Shown here: positions 55,386 to 64,000 of the stretch, piece by piece
Position numbering within the stretch: the first letter of the stretch is position 1
Layout of the letters: every line of letters starts with the position of its first letter
Origin: Thermothelomyces thermophilus ATCC 42464
Taxonomy: Eukaryota > Ascomycota > Sordariomycetes > Sordariales > Chaetomiaceae
DNA length: 64,000 bases
Reading direction: 5' to 3'
Assembly: GCF_000226095.1 (NCBI RefSeq)
Contig: NC_016478.1
Location: 2,904,001 to 2,968,000 of the forward strand
Program-made: the position numbers and the translations under genes
Notes under the pieces: generated by a model
The model's database searches: none
Told to the model about the DNA's origin: nothing
Seen by the model: the letters and a program-made list of their open reading frames with translations, nothing else

Positions 55386-55842
55386 GGCGGTCGAATTGGC
55401 TGGGTTCGCGGCCGTGATGGGGTCCCGAAGATGGGCTGTGGTTCCAGCGCCGAAAAAAGGGCCCCGGCGAACGCTTTGGCACCGCCTTGGAGAAACTGCG
55501 GGAGCGCCGGCATTGGCCCAGAAACAAATTATGGATAAGGAAATATCGATCTAAAGGGTACCACTTTAATGCAGCACGTCACGCTTAGGCGCGCCAAACG
55601 CCAAGAAATTGGCCCTACTCAGCTTAACCCGCGTCGCCCTTCCCGTCACGGCGCGTCAACGATCCCAACTCCGCGACCAAGGCTTCCAGGCTTCCATCGC
55701 CTGCCTGGACTTCCCGCGGCAATATTGAGTCAGGCCCGAACTCAAGTGTAACATAACTCTTGCAACCACCTTCACCTCATATTTCTCTTTTTCACTTCTC
55801 TCATTTCGATCTAGACTCCTCTCATTCGACAAGTTCGCTGCC
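55386..55842. promoter_or_regulatory. Bidirectional promoter region, MRPL16 / RFC1
   Basis: 457 bp between the divergent ATGs of uL16m and the RFC large subunit must hold both promoters. The right 90 bp is C/T-rich, as in fungal 5' leaders. GGCGCGTC at about 55652-55659 is near an MCB-type core but not a clean match. No TATA box is evident. Confidence 0.5.
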
Positions 55843-58800
55843 ATGCCCGACATTCGCAGCTTCTTCGCCCCGAAAAGCGGTGCCCCCCCGCCTAAGCCAG
55901 CGGCGAAGAAGGAGGAACAGACAAAGAAACCTCGAGTCAGTGCGTATATCCTCATTGAATTGCCCCATGGGAGGTAGTCTTCTGATTTGTTGCAGAAGGA
56001 CGCAAGGTTGTCGAAGACAGTGACGACGAAGAGGTTATCGAGTAGGTCGACCACAACTATACTGCTTCCTTGGGGTTACCATGTCTAATGAAGCTGTAGA
56101 ACCAAGAAGCCAACCAGGACCTCGCCGAGAAAGAGGGCACCGTGAGTGTTACTTGCCTGAGGCTCGTATCCTGTGCTCCTAACCCGTTGCTAGTGCTCCT
56201 ACTGCCGTGAAGGGCGAAGAAACCACTGCCGCCAAATACTTTGCGGCATCTAAGCCGAAGCCAAACGCCACGTCATCTACGCCAAAACCAGCGTCCAAAA
56301 CCCACCCAGCTTCTGGTACCGAGGTCCGCTTGAGCCCTAGGACCAAGCCAACAGGTACAGAACCAGCATCTGAAGCGGCGAATCCGAAGCAAAACGGAAC
56401 CAAAAAGAAGCCCATCACTAGTTACAAAAAGTACGATGCGGATGATGATGCGTTTCTGGACGACGACGACGAGGACGCGGGAGATGACATCTTCGCGGCG
56501 GAGGTGAGGGGTGGTAACAAGCGAAAGAACGACGATTACGTCGAAGAAGAGAGCGAAGAAGAATTTCTCCCCAAGCCAAAGAGAGTGGCTTCGCGTTCTG
56601 GAAAACCTGTGGGGGTCGGCGACGAGGAAGCGAACGGAGACGAGGTGAAGGCGACACCGAAGGCAACCGTCAAAGAGGCTCCGGCCAAAAAGCGCAAGAC
56701 CCCAACCTCGGACAGCGATGAGGACGATGATGATGTCAAGCCTGCGAAGAAGGCAGCAAAGCCCCGCGCTCCGAGGGCGAAGAAGCAACCTGAGCCTGAG
56801 TCAGATGATATCCAGGCTATTCTTGATAATGTTCCTACAGTTAAGGCCCCCGACGCTCCGCCACCAGACCCGAACGCCAAATTCGACTGGCGGAAGGCGG
56901 CTGCAGGAGGCGGCCATACTGGGCCACCTCCAATGGCCGGGGCTGCCGAAATACCCGAAGGCGCGGAGGACTGTCTATTGGGCAAAACCTTCGTTTTCAC
57001 TGGCATGCTCAAGACACTTAGCCGCGAAGAGGGTCAAGCTCTGGTCAAACGGTACGGAGGCAAAGTCACGGGCGCACCGAGCAGCAAGACAGACTTTGTC
57101 GTCCTTGGAGATGATGCCGGACCCAGCAAGCTGAGAAAGATCAAGGAGCATGGGATCAAGACGATTGACGAGGAAGGCCTGTTTTACCTCATCAGGACGA
57201 TGCCCGCTCACGGTGGTAGTGGTAAGCAGGCCGGGAAGGCTAAGCAGAAGCAGGAGGCTGAAGAGAAGAAGATCCGAGAGGAGGCAGCCCGGATGGAGAA
57301 GGAAGAGCAGGAACGCAAGGCTGAGGCCGAGAAGGAGGCGAAAAAGGCTGCCGCGGCCCGCGGTGCCCCTACTCCAGCCCCAACCCAGCCGCTGTCACAG
57401 CTGTGGACGACCAAGTATGCTCCCACCCAGCTCAGTCAGATCTGCGGCAACAAAGCGAACGTCGAGCGGATACAGAACTGGCTCAGGAAATGGCCAATAT
57501 CCCGCAAGTACGATTTTCAGAAGAGAGGCGCCGACGGCATGGGCGGGTACCGTGCGATCATCATCTCTGGCCCTCCCGGAATCGGCAAGACGACAGCTGC
57601 TCATCTTGTCGCCAAGCTTGAAGGCTACGACGTTCTCGAGAGCAATGCCAGCGATACCCGCAGCAAGAAGCTTGTCGAGGGCGGCGTCAGCGACGTGCTC
57701 AACAATACGTCGCTGATGGGCTACTTTGCCGGCGACGGCAAGAAAGTCGACGTCAGCAAGAAGAAGATTGTCCTCGTGATGGACGAGGTCGACGGGATGT
57801 CAGCAGGCGACCGCGGCGGTGTTGGCGCCCTCGCCAAGTTCTGCAAGAAGACGGAGGTGCCCCTCATCCTGATCTGCAATGAGCGGAGGCTGCCCAAGAT
57901 GAAGCCCTTCGATCACGTCGCCTTCGACATCAAGTTCCAGCGCCCGACTGTTGATCAGATCCGGTCCAGGATCATGACCATCTGTCACAGAGAGGGTCTC
58001 AAGATCCCCCCTCAGGTCATCAACGCGCTCATTGAAGGCAGCGGCAAGGACATTCGCCAGATCATCAATATGCTGTCCACCGCAAAGTTGGATCAGACAA
58101 CGATGGACTTCGACCAGAGCAAGGATATGACCAAGGCTTGGGAGAAGCACGTCGTCCTCAAGCCTTGGGATATCTGCCAAAAGATGATTGGCGGCGGCCT
58201 TTTCAGCCCAGCGAGTAAAGCGACGTTGAACGACAAGATCGAGCTCTACTTCAACGACCACGAGTTCAGTTTCTTGATGATTCAAGAGAACTATCTCCGG
58301 TCGAAACCAGCGGCATTGAACGGCAACAACTACCCTGCTAGGTTGCAGAACCTCAAATGGCTGGAATTGGTTGATCAGGCGGCTGAAAGCATCAGCGACG
58401 GTGACCTGGTTGACCGCATGATCCATGGCCCGCAACAACACTGGAGTCTGATGCCGGCGCATGCAGTCTTCAGCACCGTCAGGCCGTCGAGTTTCATTGC
58501 AGGCATGTTCAGGGAGCAGCCCGTGTTTACAAGCTGGCTCGGCAACAACAGCAAGTATGGGAAGCTCGGCCGCTTCGTCCGCGAGATCCATTCCCACATG
58601 CGCCTCAAGTCGTCGGGTGACCACAACGAGATCCGGCAGCAGTATCTGCCCGTGCTCTGGCACCAGCTGATCAAGCGACTGGAGCTGGAGGGCAAGGATG
58701 CTGTCGAGGACGTTATCAATCTGATGGATAGCTACTACCTCACCCGCGAGGACTTTGATAGCATCAAGGAACTCGGGGTCGGACCTCAGTCCGAAGAGAC

Positions 58801-59255
58801 GGTGCAGCTCGATACGCAGACCAAGGCGACATTCACCAGGCTGTAAGTTCTCCATTTGCCCACCCCCATTTACACTTGGGCTAACCCGCTTCAGGTACAA
58901 TGCTGCATCGCATCCTGTGCCCTTCATGAAAGTCAGCAGTGTGAACGTGACAGGGGCGGCCAGGAGAGCGGACAAAGAGATGCCTGACCTGGAGGAGGCG
59001 ATTGAGGAAGAGGACGAGAACGATGTGGCCGAGATTGTGGACGTCGACGAGGACGAGGAGCTCGACCTCAAGAAGGACAAGTACATCAGGCAGCCCAAGC
59101 CGAAGGCGGCGAGGAAGACAGCCAAGAAGACGGCAAAGGCCGGTGATGATGACAGGAAGGAGGAGAAGGAGGAGGAGGAGGAGAATGACAAGGCGCCGAA
59201 GGCAAGGAGCAAAGGCGCTACCAAGGGAAAAGGGCGGCCGAAGAAGAAGGCTTAG
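55843..59255 (+). CDS. RFC1: Replication factor C large subunit
   Basis: Five exons, 55843-55939, 55996-56041, 56100-56141, 56194-58842 and 58895-59255, give 1064 aa. It is the largest clamp-loader subunit. MPDIRSFFAPKSG at the start is a PCNA-interaction (PIP-like) motif. A disordered charged region follows, with a Lys-rich segment. The BRCT domain (about 317-395) includes LLGKTFVFTGMLKTLSREEG and GGKVTGAPSSKTDFVVLGDD. The AAA+ ATPase has ISGPPGIGKTTAAHLVA (Walker A, about 520) and VLVMDEVDGMSAGDRGG (Walker B, about 587), with LICNERRLPKMKPFDHVAF after it. The C-terminal RFC1 collar domain runs to about 930. The last exon is Asp/Glu-rich then Lys-rich (GRPKKKA end), likely nuclear localisation. 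Two of the first three exons are under 50 nt. The RFC small subunit lies nearby on the other strand. Confidence 0.95.
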
Positions 59256-60235
59256 CTGACAAGGCATAACTCGCGACTTTCCAGCCCAGTCATGTTTGGG
59301 ATCTCAATTAGGCGGGCAAAAACCTGCACACAGCCACCCGTCATCCCATACGGGGAAGGCATACTATGTCGGCAACTGGCGGTGGTCCATCAATATGAGG
59401 TTCTGCGTTCGGCTTCAACTAGGGAAAATACGGCGCGGCATGATCAAGATCACCCTTTGATAGGTATTGTTCTCATGCATGCCTTTTATCTGATTTCGGG
59501 AAACGCGTGATCGCCCACCTTGAGCAATTTACGGCTGGGCGACAATCAATGTGACGGTCTGTTAGCTCCTATTTTTGTTCTTTTCTCCATGCGCTGAGTT
59601 GGTTCAAGTCTTCTTCGCTCGAGTGTACACGTCCTCTTCCAAACAACCTCTTTTTTTTCTCGGCGTCTCCGGCCTCCTTTCTGACTTCATCCCGGTCACA
59701 TAGCGGCTATTATCCCGTTCACTATCTTCACTGTAAGTTGCTTCAGGAAGCTAGCTGCTTCGAACTTATTTTTTTTTTTTCGTGCCCTCATCTTCCAAGC
59801 GGCTGCAGATACCAGTTGCAAGCCGGGAGATCGATCAGCTCTTCGATAACTTCCTTTGATCGCACTCTTTAGCGTTCTTGTTATTTACTCGGTTCCGGGC
59901 ATTTCAATCTCGTTGGGGAGAGCAGCTCACCATGGAGGAGGCGCCACTGACAAAGCACGTAGTCTTCAGGCGTCAACCTGCGTTTCCTGCGTCCCCAAAC
60001 CGTGAAGGTTCTCTCGGGTGTGAAGAGAGAGGGGAGATTTACTTGACTGGATGCTGACACGCTGTGAGCAGGGAAGGCTCAGTGGTTATGAGACCAAGAT
60101 GCGTTTCTCGATCGACCATGACAATGGTATGGGCAAGTTCCCTTTTTTTTTTTTTTTTTTTTTTTTTTGGGTGGGGGGTTGGGGGTTGCTGGCTGATGAT
60201 AGCTGGCTGATATTGACCATCGAGATCGCGATTAG
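59256..60235. other. Gene-free stretch after RFC1, with a small open frame
   Basis: About 1 kb with several T runs. A well-placed ATG at 59932 (CACCATGGAGG context) opens a frame of about 40 codons to 60056. It could be a first exon of the downstream gene: splicing GAAG/GTTCTC to a CAG near 60076, then a second intron ending before ATG 60236, keeps the frame open. That model is only a possibility. The intron-like stretch includes a run of about 25 T near 60143-60168. Confidence 0.4.
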
Positions 60236-60577
60236 ATGACCAGGAAGCCCCAAGCTGCAGCGAGCCCGCTGCGTTTCGACTTCCTCGCCCTTCACCCCAG
60301 CAGCGCTTCGCCTGGCGCGGTCAGGGAGGACGGTCAAGTCGGTACTCTAAGCCAGGACAAGCCGCCCATCTGCCCCTTTCCCGACTGTGTGAAGGAGGTC
60401 GAGGAGGGCGGCGCGCACGGCGGCGTCAAGAAGGTTCCCTTTAGAGACTCGATGATGAAGGCATACGTCGCCATGCGGGCGGGTGCCAGCAGCATTGAGT
60501 CCGGCGGGACCGAGCCTTTTCTGGCTCCTCGTATTTCCCACCAGGAGCTGGGAACGGAGCCGGGCGCTCCTTGGTAG
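60236..60577 (+). CDS. Hypothetical protein, cysteine-containing short frame
   Basis: A 113-codon frame from ATG 60236 to a TAG at 60575-60577. I do not recognise it. It has DKPPICPFPDCVKEVE, a Cys-x4-Cys start that could belong to a zinc-binding knuckle, and an amphipathic VPFRDSMMKAYVAMRAG stretch. The composition looks coding. It could be an internal exon of a longer gene that begins at 59932, or one piece of a gene whose rest is the frame at 60702-61529. A donor (TG/GTAGGT) lies over its stop, but no acceptor found in the next 140 bases gives a long in-phase continuation. Confidence 0.4.
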   Translation: MTRKPQAAASPLRFDFLALHPSSASPGAVREDGQVGTLSQDKPPICPFPDCVKEVEEGGAHGGVKKVPFRDSMMKAYVAMRAGASSIESGGTEPFLAPRISHQELGTEPGAPW

Positions 60578-60701
60578 GTAATTTTTCGTTGATGTTTTAC
60601 TGCTCCTTTTCTCTTCTTACGTCTTCACTGGACTTGACTGCGACTCCCTATGGTGCTCGTAGAATAAATCCACGGGCGGCCTCGCTAACTCACCCCGGAG
60701 C

Positions 60702-61529
60702 ATGGTTCAGGACACACAGGACTCGGTGACTTTGACGCTGCCGGAGGACAACCCCGACCGCGCTCACCTTTACTACCACGACCGCTATCCCGCCGATCTT
60801 CACCTGTCCATCCCACCCGGGTACGATGTCGAGCCACTCTGGCCAGTCAACGCCCTGAGGAGCGACGGTTGGAACGCTGCCAACGCCGGCAAGGATTATT
60901 AGGAGTCCCTCGGCAATGGCTGGCCGTCCCCCACTCCTACATCTGGCGGGCAGCAGCCCCGTCTTCACGAGCGCAGCAGCAACCTCCGCAAAGGCAACGC
61001 CAAGAACAGGGACAAAGCCAGGGACAAAGCCAAGGGCAAGTATAAGGACGAGGAGGCCCCAGGGAACCTCGCGACCACTATACCTGACGATGACGACGAC
61101 GGCGGCGGCGGTTGGGTCTCGGATGACGAGGGCCATCCCGAGCAGGCCCGCATCGCGCCGTGCACCTTCGCCCGCTGGGCTGTCGGTTGCGCCGCCGCCG
61201 CCGCCGCCGCCGACGCCGGCAGGCCGAAGCCGCCCCGACCACGGCAGGGACCTGCCATCCCCGCCCGCTGCTCATCGCTCAGCCGCTTTGAGCCCAAGCA
61301 TCCGGCGCCGCCGCCGCCACCCATCCAGCTATCGGCGCTCCTCTCCGGCGTCGACGCGGTCGAGGCGGTCAGGGAGATCGGCGCGCTGAGGCAGACCCTC
61401 GCGAGGCTGGCCCGGGAGAAACAGCTGCTGCGGGGCGACATCCGCGCGCTGCGCAGGGAGAGGGAGGAGCTGGAGGCCAAGATACAAGGGTGTGTGGGCA
61501 GGCCGGAGAAGATGATGGGTGGAGACTGA
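60702..61529 (+). pseudogene. Hypothetical coiled-coil protein frame interrupted by one TAG
   Basis: From ATG 60702 the frame reads 66 codons (with LTLPEDNPDRAHLYYHDRYP and DLHLSIPPGYDVEPLWP) to a TAG at 60900-60902. The same frame is then open for 208 more codons to TGA at 61527-61529. The second part has a Lys-rich stretch, an Asp/Gly run, an Ala-rich stretch with Pro, and a C-terminal coiled coil (VEAVREIGALRQTLARLARE, then LLRGDIRALRREREELEAKI). A 60-nt intron with a poor donor (GTCAAC at 60844) and the acceptor ATTATTAG would remove the TAG, so it may be a real spliced gene rather than a pseudogene. Together with the frame at 60236-60577 this looks like one damaged or wrongly joined gene. 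Function unknown. Confidence 0.4.
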
Positions 61530-62136
61530 CGGTGATGATGATCATGTCTCCCTGCTTGGATGGATGCGTGGGCTACCTGGTCGGTGTGTGAATTGCGTGA
61601 AAATGAGGGACATGGACGTGACTTTGTGGGCTGGGCAGGCGCGCCAAGGGACGGTTGTGTGGTTGTGCAACGAGTTGTCATATATTGGGCGTGAATATCC
61701 CTAGAAGGGCGGATAGGAAACGCACTTGAGGGAAACGGGCTCACTTGTCAATGCTGTTCACCAAAAAAGGCCATAAGATATGGATTCGTATCTCGCCGGC
61801 AACCAACGTCCCCCACTCCGTCGTTTTGCATTAGTAGCGTGTCTGTGTGTGTCCGAGGCCCTATGTATCAGTCCTAGAGCAGCCCGTCATCTCTATCCTT
61901 CTTTTTTTCTTTTTGGTTCCGCAATCCATATGCTAAACAGGTACGAACCGACTTCATGAGAGGAGCATTATACATGGTGAGACCAGAAAACAAACAACGC
62001 CCGGCCGCCCTGGTCCCCATGGTGTTGTGGCACGCGCGAGAAATCCGCAACAATGGCTAATAATACAAGATGTGAGAGAGGAGATAATCTCCCATGGGTG
62101 AGACGAAAAAAGAGTCGAGTTGAGCTTGGTGGCTTA
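61530..62136. other. Convergent intergenic stretch left of MGE1
   Basis: About 600 bp of shared 3' region. Open frames here are short and have no domain. A T-rich block lies at about 61900-61916. Confidence 0.5.
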
Positions 62137-63019
62137 TTATTTGTTCTTGACGACGCCGACCTTGGCAGGGCGCAAGACGCGGCCGTTGAGCTTGAAGCCC
62201 TTCTGCTGGACGTGGAAGACCGTGTTGTGCTCCTTGTCCGGCATGGGCGTCATGAACGTGGCCTCGTGCTCGTTGGGATTGAACACCTCGCCTTCGGGTG
62301 CGAAGCGCTCGAGGCCGTGCTTCTTGAGCGTCTGCAGCAGGACGGTCTCGGTCATCTTGAGGCCGTCGTACAGGTTGACCAGATCCTGCGTGTGCTCCGT
62401 CTTGTTCTCGGGCTTGAGCTTCTCCTCAAGCACCACGCCCAGCGCGCGCTCGAAGTTGTCAACCGTCTCGACCAAGTCCCTGGCGAAGTTCTGAATGGCG
62501 AAGTCCCGCGCCGCCTTCATGTCGCGCTGTGTCCGGTCTTGCAGGTTGCGAAAGTCGGCCACGGAGCGGAGGTACCGATCCTAGACAGACAGTCAGCGCA
62601 TCAGCATCTCAGGAGTCACACGGGTGCACGGCGGATGAGGAGGGGGGAGAGGAGGAGGCTACCTTCAGATCCCGGATCTCGGCGTCCTTGGCTTCTAATT
62701 GCTTCTTGAGGGCTTCCTCCGGGCTCTCAGTCTCGGGGCTCTCGGTCTTGGAGCTCTCGGTCTTGGAGCTCTCGGTCTTGGAGCTCTCGGTCTTGGGGCT
62801 CTCGGCCTCAGTGTTCTCTTTCGACTGATTTTCGTCGTTCTTGGGGGTCTCCGTTTCGGAGCTGTACCATCGTGTTCGCGGTGCGATCGTCTGGGCCGCC
62901 GCCACCAATGGTCTCTGGTAGTAGGATCGGGTGAGAGGAGCAATGGATTGCCCCTGCGTGCTAAGTCTGGCGGTCGAGCGCAGCGCTCTGGAAGAGGCTG
63001 AGATAGCTTGTCGTAACAT
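62137..63019 (-). CDS. MGE1: Mitochondrial GrpE nucleotide exchange factor
   Basis: Exons 63019-62663 and 62580-62137 give 266 aa. Mge1 releases ADP from mitochondrial Hsp70 (Ssc1), driving protein import and folding in the matrix. The N-terminus MLRQAISASSRALRSTARLS is an Arg/Ser-rich targeting sequence. Then comes a long acidic stretch, then the GrpE helices (DRYLRSVADFRNLQDRTQRD, AARDFAIQNFARDLVETVDN), and the beta domain with EATFMTPMPDKEHNTVFHVQ and GFKLNGRVLRPAKVGVV. The region between targeting sequence and GrpE domain contains six 15-bp coding repeats (Ser-Ser-Lys-Thr-Glu type), so the protein is a little longer than yeast Mge1. ATG 63019 is chosen because upstream codons look non-coding. 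Divergent from RPB3. Confidence 0.94.
62721..62810 (-). repeat. 15-bp coding tandem repeat in MGE1, six copies
   Basis: Six adjacent 15-bp units start at 62721, 62736, 62751, 62766, 62781 and 62796; the three central ones are identical. Each encodes five residues such as Ser-Ser-Lys-Thr-Glu or Ser-Pro-Glu-Thr-Glu, expanding the acidic linker before the GrpE domain. Copy number should vary between strains. Confidence 0.92.
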
Positions 63020-63566
63020 GGCTGCAAGATGCGTGCGGGATCTTGTTTTCCTGAAATTCAGGCAGCTTTGTCGCTCAACTTTCGATGTCGCGTGGCTCTC
63101 AAAAGATTTTATGGGGGCGATGCGAAGCTGGCTTGGCCCTCCGGGGCCGAGCGCAACTTGCAGGCGGATCATTGACGGGCCGCCACAATGTTGAGACGGC
63201 CTGGTACAGTACCTGGAGGCTTGTACCCGACCTCAGTGGCAGGCCGCGCTTATTATTATTAGCTCACAAACAATCGGACCGTGCTCGCAACCAGTACGGA
63301 GGTACTTGATGCAGTGCTTGGCGCTCATCATGTGAAGATAAGGTAAGCTTCTTTAGCGCGGCGCGCTTTGTCGCAGGCGCTCGAAGTCGAGTGTAATAAA
63401 CTTCCGTCCTCTCGCCCCTTTCAACCTTTCACCCAGCCTTTGGTTAGATTGCCGAACTTGCCCTCGAACAACCGCTTGTTCCATCTGCATTCCGTCTCCT
63501 GGGTCTAACCATTGCGCCTTTCCTGTCATTCTCAGAACCGCGAGTTTTGACGACTATAGCGCCAAC
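63020..63566. promoter_or_regulatory. Bidirectional promoter region, MGE1 / RPB3
   Basis: 547 bp between divergent ATGs. The stretch before RPB3 (about 63400-63560) is C/T-rich leader. A TACGGAGGTACT motif at 63295-63306 resembles the window's recurrent TACGGAGTA motif. No heat-shock element array (nGAAn repeats) was noticed upstream of MGE1. Confidence 0.4.
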
Positions 63567-64000
63567 ATGGACTACGACCCGATGGTGATGGACGACGCCG
63601 AGGCCTTAGGCCCGGTTGTCAAGATCTCGCAAGTACGTCTCTGCCCTCCTCTCCACGTCTCGTTCGGGAGGGTCATTCGTGGTGTTTAAAAGCGCTCACA
63701 ACGTGTAGGCGGACTCGGTCCGCGTCAAGTTCGAGCTCCAAAATGCCGATCTCTCTTTCGCAAACTCTCTCCGCCGCGTCATGCTCGCTGAGATCCCGAC
63801 GATAGCCATCGACTTGGTCGAAATCGAGGAGAATAGCTCTGTTCTAGCCGATGAGTTTATTTCCCATCGCTTGGGCCTCATCCCTCTCAATGCCGAGGGC
63901 GTCGATAACCTCTTGTACGCACGCGACTGCGACTGCGACGGCTGCTGCGAACACTGCAGCGTTCGACTCACCCTCCACGCAAAGTGTACTGGCGAAGAGA
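63567..64000 (+). CDS. RPB3: RNA polymerase II subunit Rpb3 (partial, runs off the window)
   Basis: Exon 1 is 63567-63632 (22 codons) and exon 2 starts at 63709 and continues past the end of the window. Rpb3 pairs with Rpb11 as the alpha-like heterodimer that nucleates RNA polymerase II assembly. The start [10 protein letters not shown] leads to [20 protein letters not shown], the alpha-motif [20 protein letters not shown], and [21 protein letters not shown] cysteine cluster ([20 protein letters not shown]) follows, matching the zinc loop of this subunit. The first intron (63633-63708) has donor GTACGT and acceptor GTGTAG. About the first 119 codons are present. Confidence 0.95.

Noticed and set aside
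57800-59224. 474-codon minus-strand open frame opposite RFC1
   Set aside because: Antisense shadow; no recognisable domain and the sense frame is conserved RFC1.
1-64000. Biosynthetic gene cluster, CRISPR array, rRNA, or LTR-type element
   Set aside because: No polyketide or peptide synthase, no regularly spaced direct repeats, no rRNA-like sequence and no reverse-transcriptase or integrase motif seen on either strand.

Overview
This window is nuclear DNA of a filamentous ascomycete (Pezizomycotina, most likely Sordariomycetes and possibly Chaetomiaceae-like). The evidence is short GT-AG introns of about 50-160 nt, GC-rich coding sequence with strong C/G third-position bias, a fungal Dicer-like 2 gene, a fungal Stc1-domain gene, a DUF7514 gene, fungal LicD and Mnn10/11-family proteins, and a Tc1/mariner copy that is AT-rich and full of TAG/TAA in the style of repeat-induced point mutation (RIP). 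The species assignment is inference. Coding exons were joined by hand using splice-site phase, so exon boundaries are predictions.

Layout, left to right: a broken fungal protein-kinase-like gene (1.7-3.0 kb, -); an Stc1-domain protein (5.0-6.2 kb, +); a DUF7514 protein with an Arg/Glu/Asp-rich tail (8.3-10.5 kb, +); an MFS sugar transporter (12.4-14.6 kb, +); a large low-complexity coiled-coil protein (15.3-18.4 kb, -); an RCC1-repeat protein (19.4-20.7 kb, +) tail to tail with proteasome subunit alpha2 (20.9-22.1 kb, -); a RING-CH membrane E3 ligase (22.8-23.9 kb, +); a GT34 mannosyltransferase of the Mnn10/Mnn11 type (25.0-26.1 kb, +); sphingosine-1-phosphate lyase (27.2-29.1 kb, +) tail to tail with a mitochondrial pyruvate dehydrogenase kinase (30.1-31.7 kb, -); Dicer-like 2 (34.3-39.2 kb, +); Rgp1 (39.9-42.9 kb, +); a Tc1/mariner copy with perfect 28-bp ends (43.3-44.6 kb); a LicD-family protein (44.8-46.6 kb, -); a Ser/Gln-rich single-pass membrane protein (47.8-49.5 kb, -); the HDEL receptor Erd2 (51.2-52.1 kb, -); replication factor C small subunit Rfc5/RFC3 (52.8-54.0 kb, -); mitochondrial ribosomal protein uL16m (54.5-55.4 kb, -) divergent from the RFC large subunit Rfc1 (55.8-59.3 kb, +); a poorly resolved, probably degenerate gene pair (60.2-61.5 kb, +); Mge1/GrpE (62.1-63.0 kb, -) divergent from RNA polymerase II subunit Rpb3, which runs off the right end (63.6 kb onward, +).

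The genes are mostly housekeeping and unclustered by pathway, with three loose themes: RNA silencing or heterochromatin (Stc1 and Dicer-like 2), the replication clamp loader (two RFC subunits about 2 kb apart), and the secretory pathway and glycosylation (Mnn10/11-type enzyme, LicD, Rgp1, Erd2). I found no biosynthetic gene cluster, CRISPR array, tRNA or rRNA, and no clearly new system. The most unusual structures are two micro-exons (20 nt in proteasome alpha2, 29 nt carrying the Dicer Walker A motif), two stop-free introns whose length is a multiple of three, the Tc1 copy with intact ends but a ruined interior, and a recurring intergenic TACTCCGTA motif.
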